Positions 9,310 through 18,346 of a stretch of DNA of 64,000 nt are shown here, one piece after another. This DNA is from Bradyrhizobium sp. MOS002 (GTDB lineage Bacteria; Pseudomonadota; Alphaproteobacteria; Rhizobiales; Xanthobacteraceae). How positions within the stretch are numbered: position 1 is the stretch's first letter; each line of letters opens with the position of its first letter. The notes beneath the pieces are model-generated. The model searched no databases, was not told where the DNA came from, and worked only from the letters and a program-made list of their open reading frames with translations. The translations under genes were made by a program, and so were the position numbers. Location: the NCBI RefSeq assembly GCF_003020115.1, contig NZ_PYFX01000002.1, positions 744,001-808,000 on the forward strand. Reading direction: 5' to 3'.

Positions 9310-9891
9310 ATGAATGTAGTGCCCCGCGATCTCATGACCGAAAATGCCGTTTCGTCCACCGATTTCCGCGGCGCCATGCGCCACCTGACCGGCGGCGTCA
9401 GCGTCATCACCGCCGGACGGGGCAAGGACATCACCGGCATGACGGTCACCTCGGTCAGTTCGTTCTCGGTCGATCCGCCGACGCTGATCGTCAGCATCAA
9501 TCGCGATGCCTCCTCGTTCCCGCTGATCCGGCGCCACGGCGCCTTCGGCGTGAACATCCTCGCAGCCGATCAGCTCGAAATCGCCGAGCGCTTTGCCGGC
9601 AAGGGCGGGCTCAAGGGTGCCGATCGTTTCGCGGGCGCCAGATGGGTGACGGCGGTCTCGGGTGTTCCGCTGCTGGTCGGCGCATTGTCCGCCGTCGATT
9701 GCGAAGTCGAGGAGATCTTCGAGCGCCATTCGCACGGCATCGTCATCGGGCGGGTGCGAGACGTCAGGAATTCGACCCGCAATGCTGCGCTGGCCTATTG
9801 GCACGGCCAGTACGTGGCGGTGGATCAGGACGAAGACGCGCTCAGGCTTGCGGACGTCAGCGTTCCCACCCAGGTCCGGCGCGGCATTTGA
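9310..9891 (+). CDS. Flavin reductase (DIM6/NTAB family), likely partner of SsuD
   Basis: 193 residues. The flavin-reductase fold is seen in FRGAMRHLTGGVSVIT, GMTVTSVSSFSVDPPTL and RRHGAFGVNILAADQ, which are the usual FMN-binding and core segments; DVRNSTRNAALAYWHGQYVA closes the domain. It should reduce FMN with NAD(P)H and supply FMNH2 to the monooxygenase. It is last in the ssu operon, 32 bp after ssuB. It is not homologous by eye to E. coli SsuE (flavodoxin-like), so this is a functional rather than a sequence equivalent. Confidence 0.88.
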   Translation: MNVVPRDLMTENAVSSTDFRGAMRHLTGGVSVITAGRGKDITGMTVTSVSSFSVDPPTLIVSINRDASSFPLIRRHGAFGVNILAADQLEIAERFAGKGGLKGADRFAGARWVTAVSGVPLLVGALSAVDCEVEEIFERHSHGIVIGRVRDVRNSTRNAALAYWHGQYVAVDQDEDALRLADVSVPTQVRRGI

Positions 9892-9986
9892 TCGCCGCCG
9901 GCGACGGGGCGTGCAGGCTGGCGTTTTCCCCGTCATCGCTCTAGAAGCGCTGCCTGAGCCTTCCGCCGGGACAGCAATGGAGCGCA

Positions 9987-10145
9987 ATGATGAAACGCGT
10001 CGCGACCTGGGCCTTCTACGCGGTCGGCGCGCTCGCGATCGCCTATCTCGCGCTCTACGCCTATGCGATGTTCAGCGGCCATCCGATCGTGCCGGGCGAC
10101 CCCATCCAGATCTTCCGCAGGCCGGATGCGCCGAGCTATTCGTGA
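9987..10145 (+). CDS. Small single-membrane-span protein
   Basis: 52 codons, start ATG at 9987 or the next codon (9990), with GGAG just upstream. The translation begins MMKRVATWAFYAVGALAIAY and has one hydrophobic segment of about 22 residues, then a polar tail ending RRPDAPSYS. I do not recognise it. It follows the flavin reductase by 95 bp on the same strand and is followed by a strong hairpin. It may be the last gene of the ssu transcript or independent. Confidence 0.55.
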   Translation: MMKRVATWAFYAVGALAIAYLALYAYAMFSGHPIVPGDPIQIFRRPDAPSYS

Positions 10146-10167
10146 GGTTCTCGCGGACGGGCGCTGT

Positions 10168-10201
10168 GTAGGGTGGGTTACGCTACGCTAACCCACCCTA
10201 C
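10168..10201. repeat. Strong 13-bp inverted repeat between convergent genes
   Basis: GTAGGGTGGGTTA and its exact complement TAACCCACCCTAC are separated by eight bases (CGCTACGC). It lies between the small membrane-protein gene and the convergent M20 peptidase gene. It has no T-run, so it is a weak candidate for a classical terminator but could act as a bidirectional one. A relative of the same motif (GTAGGATGGGT and complement) is at 26311-26345, so this is a dispersed element. Confidence 0.7.
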
Positions 10202-10212
10202 GGCACCCGTTT

Positions 10213-11361
10213 TCACCCCCGCAAGATCGCCAGCGCCAGTGCCTGCGCGCGCGGCACGATGCTGTCGAGTTCGAGATATTCCTCCGGCGTGTGCGCGAGG
10301 CCGCCGACCGGACCGAGCCCGCAGATGGTCGGCGTTCCCACAGCGGCGGTGAAGCCGGAATCGGCGCAGCCGCCGGAGAACTCGCCCTGGAGCGTGGTGA
10401 GGCCGGCCTGCTTTGCGGCGGCCTGATAGTTCTCGAACAGCGCTTTTGAATCGGCGCTCTGCACTACCGGCACGAACTCGCCCTTGACCGTGAGCGTCGC
10501 GCTGGTGCCGGGCACGTAAGGTGTCGCGATGATTGTCTCGATCGCAGCCATCACCCTCGCGCGATCCGCCGGATCGACGTAGCGCAGGTCGATCTGCCCT
10601 TCCGCGTAAGGCGCCGTCGTGTTGACGGATTGCCCGCCCGAGACGAGGCCGACATTGAGCGTGATGCCCTTGTCGAGATCGGTCAGCGCGTGGATATGCA
10701 CGATCTTGTGCGCGAGCTCGCCGATCGCGCTGACGCCGGCGGCAAAATTGGCGCCGGAATGCGCGGCCTTACCCGTGATGGCGAAATGCATGAAGATGCC
10801 GCCCTTGCGGCCGGTGACGATATTGCCGGTCGGGCGGCCCGGCTCGGAATTGAACACGGCACGCGCGGCGCGTCCTTCGCGCTCGATCACCGGCCGCGAG
10901 GAGGGCGAGCCGATCTCCTCGTCCGAGGTGATCAGCAGCTTGATCGGGTGCGGGTTGCCGCCGAATTTGTGGAAGGCTGTTGCCACGAAGATGTTCATGA
11001 CGACGCCGGACTTCATGTCGGCAACGCCGGGACCATAGGCGCGCTTGTCTTGAATCGTGAACGGACGCCGCGCGGCCTCGCCCTTGCCGAACACGGTGTC
11101 GCGATGTCCCATCAACAGCACCGGCTTCTCGTTGCTGCCGGGCTTTGCCACCTCGGCGTGGATCGCATCGCCGAAAGTACCGTGGCTTTCGCGCCGGAAC
11201 GGAATGCCGTGCTCGGCGAAATGCCGCTCGAACCGCGCGCCGACCGCATCGACGCCTTCCTTGTCATAGGATCCGGAATCGATGTTCACGACATCGCGCA
11301 CCAGGTCGATCATCGCCTGCCGCTGCGTCGCCAGCCAGTCCGTGATTTGAGCTTCAGACAT
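10213..11361 (-). CDS. M20 family metallopeptidase (carboxypeptidase G2-like)
   Basis: 382 residues. The zinc ligands and catalytic residues of M20 are all present: LLMGHRDTVFG (His and Asp pair), GVADMKSG (bridging Asp), SDEEIGS (general base Glu and ligand), FNSEPGRPTG and the final GGLAHTPEEYL histidine. The layout resembles glutamate carboxypeptidase/CPG2, which removes a C-terminal glutamate or acts on similar amide bonds. No signal peptide is seen, so it is probably cytoplasmic. I chose the ATG at 11361 because GAGGG lies five bases upstream; the frame also opens at 11382 without such a site. Confidence 0.9.
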   Translation of the reverse strand: MSEAQITDWLATQRQAMIDLVRDVVNIDSGSYDKEGVDAVGARFERHFAEHGIPFRRESHGTFGDAIHAEVAKPGSNEKPVLLMGHRDTVFGKGEAARRPFTIQDKRAYGPGVADMKSGVVMNIFVATAFHKFGGNPHPIKLLITSDEEIGSPSSRPVIEREGRAARAVFNSEPGRPTGNIVTGRKGGIFMHFAITGKAAHSGANFAAGVSAIGELAHKIVHIHALTDLDKGITLNVGLVSGGQSVNTTAPYAEGQIDLRYVDPADRARVMAAIETIIATPYVPGTSATLTVKGEFVPVVQSADSKALFENYQAAAKQAGLTTLQGEFSGGCADSGFTAAVGTPTICGLGPVGGLAHTPEEYLELDSIVPRAQALALAILRG

Positions 11362-11448
11362 TTTACCCTCGCGTGGTTTCACCGCGCTTATAAGGCGTTG
11401 CGCGAGCGCGACCTAGTCGCAGGATGCGGCCCGGCCATGTCCACCAAT

Positions 11449-11574
11449 GTCGTCCCGGCGAAGGCCGGGACCCATACCGCGGAATCTATCGATTGGTGGC
11501 GGTAGGAGACCGAACGATGAGTCTTCGCCAAACTGCTGCCTGGGGTTATGGGTCCCGGCCTTCGCCGGGACGAC
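11449..11574. repeat. Dispersed repeat of about 125 bp with inverted ends, copy 1
   Basis: The ends are GTCGTCCCGGCGAAGGCCGG and the complementary CCGGCCTTCGCCGGGACGAC, a near-perfect terminal inverted repeat. The interior contains GAGTCTTCGCCAAACT and CTGGGGTTATGGGTCC, which recur in a second copy at 17478-17598 in the opposite direction. It sits between the M20 gene and the flbD terminator. It carries no ORF that I accept. It resembles non-autonomous repeats of bradyrhizobia. Confidence 0.8.
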
Positions 11575-11613
11575 ACCGTATATTTGGCTAGCAGGGTTGG
11601 TCGGAAAAACAAA

Positions 11614-11638
11614 AATGCCCGGGACTGGCCCGGGCATT
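11614..11638 (-). terminator. Rho-independent terminator of the fliF-flbD operon
   Basis: A nine-bp perfect stem ATGCCCGGG / CCCGGGCAT with a five-base loop. On the minus strand it is followed by a T-rich run (TTTTTGTTTTT). It lies 28 bp after the flbD stop codon. Confidence 0.85.
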
Positions 11639-11665
11639 CGCATTCTCTCAATCAGCGTAGAGCGT

Positions 11666-13051
<1,386 letters not shown>

Positions 13052-13095
13052 GTCAGTCTCCTGTCCGTCTGGTCGCGCTGCCGCGCGTCATCGCT

Positions 13096-13446
13096 TTAGG
13101 CGCGTTCAGTCTTGATGATTTCGGTCATGGTCACGCCGAGCTTGTCCTCGACCAGGACGACTTCACCGCGGGCGACCAGCTTGTTGTTGACGTAGATGTC
13201 GATGGCCTCGCCGACGCGCCGGTCGAGCTCGAGCACGGTCCCGGGTCCGAGCTTCAACAGCTCGCTGACATCCATTTTCGAGCGGCCGAGCACGGCCGAG
13301 ACCTGCACCGGCACGTCGAATACGGCCTCGAGGTCGGCGGCGGCGCGCGTCGCATATTCGTCCTCGTTGTAGCCGACGTCGGTGCCGGCAGGCGGCATCG
13401 GGCCGTTGAGATCGGGCAGCGGGACCTGTCCGTCAGTGTCGCTCAT
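13096..13446 (-). CDS. fliN: Flagellar motor switch protein FliN
   Basis: 116 residues. The C-terminal SpoA/FliN domain is seen in VQVSAVLGRSKMDVSELLKL, GTVLELDRRVGEAIDIYVNN and ARGEVVLVEDKLGVTMTEI. FliN forms the C-ring base of the flagellar rotor with FliG and FliM. The start is three bases after the fliH stop, with AGGGGGA upstream; flbD follows at 44 bp. The N-terminal 40 residues are acidic and probably flexible. Confidence 0.95.
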   Translation of the reverse strand: MSDTDGQVPLPDLNGPMPPAGTDVGYNEDEYATRAAADLEAVFDVPVQVSAVLGRSKMDVSELLKLGPGTVLELDRRVGEAIDIYVNNKLVARGEVVLVEDKLGVTMTEIIKTERA

Positions 13447-13449
13447 GGC

Positions 13450-14070
13450 TTAATTCCCCCTGCGGGACGCAACATAGCGTCCCACCATTTCGTCGATCTT
13501 GGCCGTGATGGCGGCGCGCTCCAGCACGACGCCGCCATCGGCCCATTCGATCCGGCAGTCGCCGGTGGCAATCTCGGGCTCGGCCAGAATCACCAGCCGG
13601 CCTTCGAAGCCGTTCTGCCTGGCCAGCCGCTCGATGTTCTCGCGCGCGGCGTCGTAGAGCGCGTCGTTGATGCGGACGACGAGATGCGGCGTCGCGACCA
13701 GATGCGAGAAGCAGTCCTTGACCAGCGCGACGATCTCGCCGAGCGGCTCGGCGGCGACCAGATCGGCGCACAGCTTGCGCGCCACCGCGACCGCGACGTC
13801 GACCGCCTCGGTCTCCATCTTGGATTCGATATTGCCGATGCCCGAGGCGATGCCCCGGATGGCGATGTTGATCTCTTCCATGGCAAGCGCGACGCGGCGG
13901 TCGCTTTCGGCCTTGGCCTCGCGCTGTCCGGCGGCGAAGCCGTCCTGATAGGCGCGCGCCTCGGCTTCCGCGACCTTCTGGGCGATCTCGGCCGCGGTTG
14001 CGGCCTTCTCGCGCGTCCGGTCGGGCGCGGCGAAGTCGTTGTCGAACAGGAATTTTGCCGGAGCGGCCAT
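13450..14070 (-). CDS. fliH: Flagellar assembly protein FliH (FlbE-like)
   Basis: 206 residues. A conserved N-terminal FDNDF motif, an Ala/Glu-rich coiled-coil region (AEAEARAYQDGFAAGQREAK) and a C-terminal domain with HLVVRIN and GDCRIEWADGGV match FliH/FlbE, the negative regulator of the export ATPase FliI. The start ATG shares one base with the fliG stop (TGATG), which argues for this start over the longer reading into fliG. Position between fliG and fliN matches the Caulobacter operon. Confidence 0.9.
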   Translation of the reverse strand: MAAPAKFLFDNDFAAPDRTREKAATAAEIAQKVAEAEARAYQDGFAAGQREAKAESDRRVALAMEEINIAIRGIASGIGNIESKMETEAVDVAVAVARKLCADLVAAEPLGEIVALVKDCFSHLVATPHLVVRINDALYDAARENIERLARQNGFEGRLVILAEPEIATGDCRIEWADGGVVLERAAITAKIDEMVGRYVASRRGN

Positions 14071-15161
14071 CAATACACCAGCTCGTCGTCGGCGCGGTTC
14101 TTGGTCAGCATGATTTCGCCCTTGGCGGCGAGATCCTTGGCGAGGTTGACCAGCAGCGCCTGGGCCTCGTCGACGTCGCGCAGGCGGACCGGACCCATCG
14201 CCGCCATGTCGTCCTGGAGCATTTTGGCCGCACGCGAGGACATGTTGCCGAAGAAGAAGTTGCGGACGTCCTCGTTGGCGCTCTTGAGCGCGACGCCGAG
14301 CTTGTCCTTGTCGACGTTGCGCATCAGGGTCTGGGCGGAGCCGGAATCCAGCTTCACAAGGTCGTCGAAGGTGAACATCAGCGCCTTGATGCGCTCGGCC
14401 GATTCGCGGTTGTCCTCTTCCAGCGAGGTGATGAAGCGGGTTTCGGTCTGGCGGTCGAAATTGTTGAAGATTTCCGCCATCACCTCGTGGGCGTCGCGTC
14501 GGCGGGTCTGTGACAAATTGGACATGAATTCGGTGCGCAGCGTCTTCTCCACGCTCTCGATCACCTCCTTCTGCACCGCCTCCATCTTCAGCATGCGGTT
14601 GACGACGTCGAGCGCGAGATCCTCGGGGAAGATGCCGAGCACGCGCGCGGCGTGTTCCGGCTTCAGCTTCGACAGCACCACCGCGATGGTCTGCGGATAT
14701 TCGTTCTTGAGATAGTTGGCGAGCACCTCTTCCTGCACGTTGGAGAGCTTCTCCCACATGTTACGGCCGGCCGGGCCGCGGATTTCGTCCATGATGCCGT
14801 TGACGCGCTCGGGGGCCAGGTATTGCTGGAGCAGCCGCTCGGTGGCGTCGAAATTGCCCATCAGCGCGCCGGAGGCCGACATCCGCGAGACGAATTCGAG
14901 CAGCATGTCCTCCACGGTGTCGACCTCGACGGTGCCGAGCGTCGACATTTCCAGCGAGAGCTGGCGCACCTCGTCGTCGTCGAGCAGCGACCAGATCTTG
15001 CCGCCATATTGCTCGCCGAGCGCCAGCATCAGGATCGCGGCGCGCTTCGGTCCCGCCACCGCTTCGACCTTCGCGCCGCCACGGCTGCCGGCACGCTGAC
15101 CGAGCGTGGAGATCACGCTGGTGATGTCGTTGGAATTGGCGTTTTGCAGGGCTGCGGCCAT
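14070..15161 (-). CDS. fliG: Flagellar motor switch protein FliG
   Basis: 363 residues, slightly longer than usual because of about 35 extra N-terminal residues. The domain order is clear: [20 protein letters not shown], the middle domain with [19 protein letters not shown] and the C-terminal motor domain with [11 protein letters not shown] and [13 protein letters not shown]. FliG sits on the FliF ring and meets the stator to produce torque. It starts 17 bp after the fliF stop and overlaps fliH. Confidence 0.96.
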   Translation of the reverse strand: MAAALQNANSNDITSVISTLGQRAGSRGGAKVEAVAGPKRAAILMLALGEQYGGKIWSLLDDDEVRQLSLEMSTLGTVEVDTVEDMLLEFVSRMSASGALMGNFDATERLLQQYLAPERVNGIMDEIRGPAGRNMWEKLSNVQEEVLANYLKNEYPQTIAVVLSKLKPEHAARVLGIFPEDLALDVVNRMLKMEAVQKEVIESVEKTLRTEFMSNLSQTRRRDAHEVMAEIFNNFDRQTETRFITSLEEDNRESAERIKALMFTFDDLVKLDSGSAQTLMRNVDKDKLGVALKSANEDVRNFFFGNMSSRAAKMLQDDMAAMGPVRLRDVDEAQALLVNLAKDLAAKGEIMLTKNRADDELVY

Positions 15162-15178
15162 GTCAGATCACTTCTCGA

Positions 15179-16789
15179 TTATTTCGCGGGTTCGGTCAGC
15201 CATTGGCGGATGATGGCGACCGTCTCGTTGGGATTGCGCTCGGCGAGTTCGCCGACGCGATGGACGGATTGGGCATGGACCTGGCCCTGGACGGTGGCGA
15301 CGTCGATCGCGCTCGCGGCGCCGCTCGGCAGGAGCGTCTGGCCGGACGGCGCTGCCTCGTCGTTCGCGGCCGGGCCGGTGAGGACGCCGGAGATGGCGGC
15401 TGCGACTTCGTCGGATGCCAGGATGCGCCTGACCAGCGGCCGGATCACCAGGAACAGCACGACCAGGCCGAGCAGCATCATCACGCCGAGCTCAACGAAG
15501 TACATGACGTCGTCCTTGGTGAACTGGAGCATGCCGAGCAAGCCGCTTGGCTCCGCGATCGGGGTGGTGGAGGGGGCATCGGCAAAGCGCAGATTGACGA
15601 CCTCGACCTGGTCGCCGCGCTTCTGGTCGAAGCCGATCGCCGAGCGCACCAGCGTAGCGATGCGGTCGAGCTGCTCCTTGGTGCGGTCCTGGTAGGCCAG
15701 ATCGCCCTTCTCGTTCTTGGAGTAGATGCCGTCGACCAGCACCGCGACGGAGATGCGGTTGACCCGGCCGGCCTCGGTCACCTCGGTCTTGGTGGTACGA
15801 GAGATCTCGTAATTGTTGGTCTCTTCGCTCTTCTTGCTCTGGTCCTTGGCCGCAACGCCGCCGTTCTGCTGGTTGCCCGGCAACTCGTTGTTGACGGTGA
15901 CCTGGCCGTTGTTGTCGGCGGTCATGCTCTGCTCTTCGCGGGTCTGGCTCGAGCGCAGCACGCGACCTTCGGGGTCATACTTGTCCGAGGTCTGGGTGAT
16001 CTTGTTGAAGTCGAAATCGGCGGAGAGCTGGACCCGGGCGCGCCCCGTCCCCACCACGGAGGAGACGATGTCCTCGACCTGCTTGCGCATCCGCTTCTCG
16101 AAGGCGGTGCGGCGCTCGTCGCCCATCGCCTGCTCCGGATCGGTCTGGGCGCCGTCGGCGAGCAGCTGCCCGGTCTCGTCGACGATCGAGACCCGCTGCG
16201 GCTTCAGCCCGTTCACGGCCGAGGCGACGAGGTGGCGGATGGCGCGGATCTGCTGGGCTTCCAGCGCGCCGCGGACCCGTACCACGATCGAGGCCGACGG
16301 CTCCGGCGCCTCGCGCGAGAACAGCGGGCGCTCGGGCAGCACCAGATGGACACGGGCGGCCTGGATGCGGTCGATGGCGCGGATGGTGCGGGCGAGCTCG
16401 CCTTCCAGCGCGCGGAGATGGTTGATGTTCTGGACGAAAGAGGTGGTGCCGAGCGCATCCGACTTGTCGAACACCTCGTAGCCGACGCCGCCGCCCTTGG
16501 GCAGGCCGCCCTCGGCGAGCTTCATCCGCAGGCGGGTGACCTTGTCCTTGGGCACCATGATGATGGTGCCCTCGTTGCGCAGCTCGAACTGGATGCCCTG
16601 GCGCTCCAGGTCCTTGATGATGCCCGAGGAGTCCTCGACGCTGAGGTCGGTGAACAGCGTCGTCATCTGCGGCGTGGTGACGCGCATGATGACGAACGCG
16701 AAAAAGCCGACGAGCGCGGCGGTGACCGCGATCATCGCCCCGAACCGGGCGGCTCCGATACCCTTCAGAAAGTCCGCAAGACCTTGCAA
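15179..16789 (-). CDS. fliF: Flagellar MS-ring protein FliF
   Basis: 536 residues. There is an N-terminal membrane segment (AMIAVTAALVGFFAFVIMRV), the YscJ/FliF ring-building domain with LRMKLAEGGLPKGGGVGYE and ALEGELARTIRAI, a long periplasmic part and a second membrane segment (FVELGVMMLLGLVVLFLVI), then a cytoplasmic tail that binds FliG. The start is TTG at 16789. It heads the fliF-fliG-fliH-fliN-flbD operon and follows a CtrA-like box. Confidence 0.96.
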   Translation of the reverse strand: MQGLADFLKGIGAARFGAMIAVTAALVGFFAFVIMRVTTPQMTTLFTDLSVEDSSGIIKDLERQGIQFELRNEGTIIMVPKDKVTRLRMKLAEGGLPKGGGVGYEVFDKSDALGTTSFVQNINHLRALEGELARTIRAIDRIQAARVHLVLPERPLFSREAPEPSASIVVRVRGALEAQQIRAIRHLVASAVNGLKPQRVSIVDETGQLLADGAQTDPEQAMGDERRTAFEKRMRKQVEDIVSSVVGTGRARVQLSADFDFNKITQTSDKYDPEGRVLRSSQTREEQSMTADNNGQVTVNNELPGNQQNGGVAAKDQSKKSEETNNYEISRTTKTEVTEAGRVNRISVAVLVDGIYSKNEKGDLAYQDRTKEQLDRIATLVRSAIGFDQKRGDQVEVVNLRFADAPSTTPIAEPSGLLGMLQFTKDDVMYFVELGVMMLLGLVVLFLVIRPLVRRILASDEVAAAISGVLTGPAANDEAAPSGQTLLPSGAASAIDVATVQGQVHAQSVHRVGELAERNPNETVAIIRQWLTEPAK

Positions 16790-16866
16790 GCAACCGCCCC
16801 GACAGATTCGGCTGCTTTCACAGGAAAGGCCGACTGGGCAATTATTGCCTAGGTGATGGTTTCGAT

Positions 16867-16884
16867 ATGGTTAACGAAGGTTAA
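16867..16884 (-). promoter_or_regulatory. CtrA-like binding box upstream of fliF
   Basis: The minus strand reads TTAACCTTCGTTAACCAT. It contains the CtrA half-site TTAACCAT and a second TTAA six bases away (seven in the Caulobacter consensus TTAA-N7-TTAA). It lies about 80 bp before fliF, whose Caulobacter counterpart is a direct CtrA target. Confidence 0.6.
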
Positions 16885-16921
16885 GAGCTGCGACAAAAGT
16901 AGCGCCAAAACGTAACATGAA

Positions 16922-16953
16922 AAAAATCGGCCTCGCGGGGCGAGGCCGATTTT
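16922..16953 (-). terminator. Rho-independent terminator after sciP
   Basis: A perfect GC-rich stem (TCGGCCTCG / CGAGGCCGA) with flanking A and T runs on both sides. On the minus strand the stem is followed by six Ts. It separates sciP from the fliF promoter and could work in both directions. Confidence 0.88.
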
Positions 16954-16981
16954 CGTCAAAAGCCGCAGATTTCCGGATTGC

Positions 16982-17257
16982 CTACTGGCGATATTGCTGG
17001 ATACGGGTGGTGCGAAGTCCCGCGAGACCATGCTGGTCGATCGAAAACTGCCAGGAGAGGAATTCGTCAACCGTCAGGGTATAACGGCTGCAGGCCTCCT
17101 CGAGGGAGAGAAGACCGCCACGGACTGCGGCGACGACCTCGGCCTTGCGGCGGATGACCCAGCGTTTCGTGCCGGGTGCAGGCAGATCCGCAATCGTCAA
17201 CGGACTACCGTCCGGCCCGATGACGTATTTTACCCTCGGGCGATGGGGTTCTGTCAT
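16982..17257 (-). CDS. sciP: CtrA inhibitor SciP (DUF1153)
   Basis: 91 residues starting MTEPHRPRVKYVIGPDGSPL. The core, with TIADLPAPGTKRWVIRRKAE and SLEEACSRYTLTVDEFLSWQ, is very close to Caulobacter SciP as I recall it. It is a helix-turn-helix protein that blocks CtrA-dependent transcription in swarmer cells. The frame opens seven codons earlier, but the homologous start is at 17257. Its place next to the CtrA-regulated fliF operon suits this role. A strong terminator follows. Confidence 0.93.
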   Translation of the reverse strand: MTEPHRPRVKYVIGPDGSPLTIADLPAPGTKRWVIRRKAEVVAAVRGGLLSLEEACSRYTLTVDEFLSWQFSIDQHGLAGLRTTRIQQYRQ

Positions 17258-17477
17258 GGCGTACTCACAAACTCTCAACCACTGAACTCACTCAGGAACC
17301 GTACGCTCGCCGGCTTAAAAATCCGCTAAGCCTAAGGCTTCAATACAATTCTCGTTGAAAATGGCTGGAACGCAGCCGACTCGACCGGCGGGACGTGCGT
17401 CCAGGCGGGCCGAGGGGGGTGTTCGTAAATACTTTACTAACGAATAGGCCTGCGGGGGTGTCGCGAAGCCTCTCAAC

Positions 17478-17598
17478 GTCGTCCTGGCGAACGCCAGGAC
17501 CCATAACCCCAGCTCGAAGTTTGGCGAAGACTCGGGGTTACGTCCTCGCGCTAAAACGACTTTCGGTGGCAATGGGTCCTGGCTTTCGCCAGGACGAC
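17478..17598. repeat. Dispersed repeat of about 120 bp with inverted ends, copy 2
   Basis: The ends are GTCGTCCTGGCGAACGCCAG and its near-complement. The reverse complement shares the interior words GAGTCTTCGCCAAACTT and CTGGGGTTATGGGTCCTGGC with the copy at 11449-11574. It lies in the gap between flgD (minus strand) and sciP, 27 bp downstream of the flgD stop, and could end flgD transcripts. The remaining bases of the gap 17258-17625 show no further structure. Confidence 0.8.
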
Positions 17599-17625
17599 AT
17601 CGAATGTGTGGATCGCGCGCCGTCC

Positions 17626-18333
17626 TTAATTGCTGGCGGTCGCGATGATGCTCTTGACTTGGCTCAGAGTGTAGCTGGCGCCGTCGATGGTCAGCAGCGG
17701 CGGCGACTGGGTCAGGTCGACAGACGACACCGTGCCCTGCACCTGCGCGGCGATGCCGACATTGTTGTTGGCGACGTCCTTGCCCGTGGCCGAGATCGTG
17801 TACTTGCCGTCGGGCCATTGCGTGCCGTCATTGCCCATTCCGTTCCAGGTGAACGGAACGTCGGTGCCCGCGCCGGCGGTGTATTTGCCGGTGAACACGG
17901 TCTGGCCGCTGGCATTGGCGACGGTGATGTCGACGGTGGCGTCGCTGGGCACGTTGAGATGCCAGGTTGCCGACGAGTTCGTCATGCTTGCGGTCGTGCC
18001 GTCGACCAGGGCGGTCTTGCCGACGAAGCCGAGCGCCTGGGTCGCCTGCGTGGTCTGTTGCAGGGTGACGAGCTGGGACAGCGAATCGTTGGTCTTGAGC
18101 TGCTGCTCGACGCCTGCGAACTGCACCAGCTGCTGGGTGAACTGGTTGGTGTCGAGCGGATCGAGCGGGTTCTGGTTCTGCAGCTGCGTCGTCAGCAGCG
18201 TCAGGAAGGTCTGGAAATTGCCGGCGAGCGTCGCGCCGGTGCTCGAGCCCAGGCTTGGGTTCGACGAGGATTTAGGCAGGTCGGTCGTGCCGGAGACGAC
18301 GGACGGGGCGGTGGCGGCATTCGTGGTGGTCAT
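17626..18333 (-). CDS. flgD: Flagellar hook assembly protein FlgD
   Basis: 235 residues. The N-terminal FlgD domain has FQTFLTLLTTQLQNQNPLDP, LDTNQFTQQLVQFAGVEQQL and TQATQALGFVGKTA, which are typical. The C-terminal part, with TVDITVANASGQTVFTGKYT and PFTWNGMGNDGTQWPDGKYT, is the FlgD Ig-like/Tudor region. It acts as the scaffold on which hook subunits (FlgE) polymerise. It follows fliK by 13 bp on the same strand. Confidence 0.95.
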   Translation of the reverse strand: MTTTNAATAPSVVSGTTDLPKSSSNPSLGSSTGATLAGNFQTFLTLLTTQLQNQNPLDPLDTNQFTQQLVQFAGVEQQLKTNDSLSQLVTLQQTTQATQALGFVGKTALVDGTTASMTNSSATWHLNVPSDATVDITVANASGQTVFTGKYTAGAGTDVPFTWNGMGNDGTQWPDGKYTISATGKDVANNNVGIAAQVQGTVSSVDLTQSPPLLTIDGASYTLSQVKSIIATASN

Positions 18334-18346
18334 GATCGAATACTCC

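Noticed and set aside
15203..16852. 549-codon open frame on the plus strand opposite fliF
   Set aside because: Antisense shadow of fliF; low-complexity Asp/Gly/Leu/Val composition and no ribosome site.
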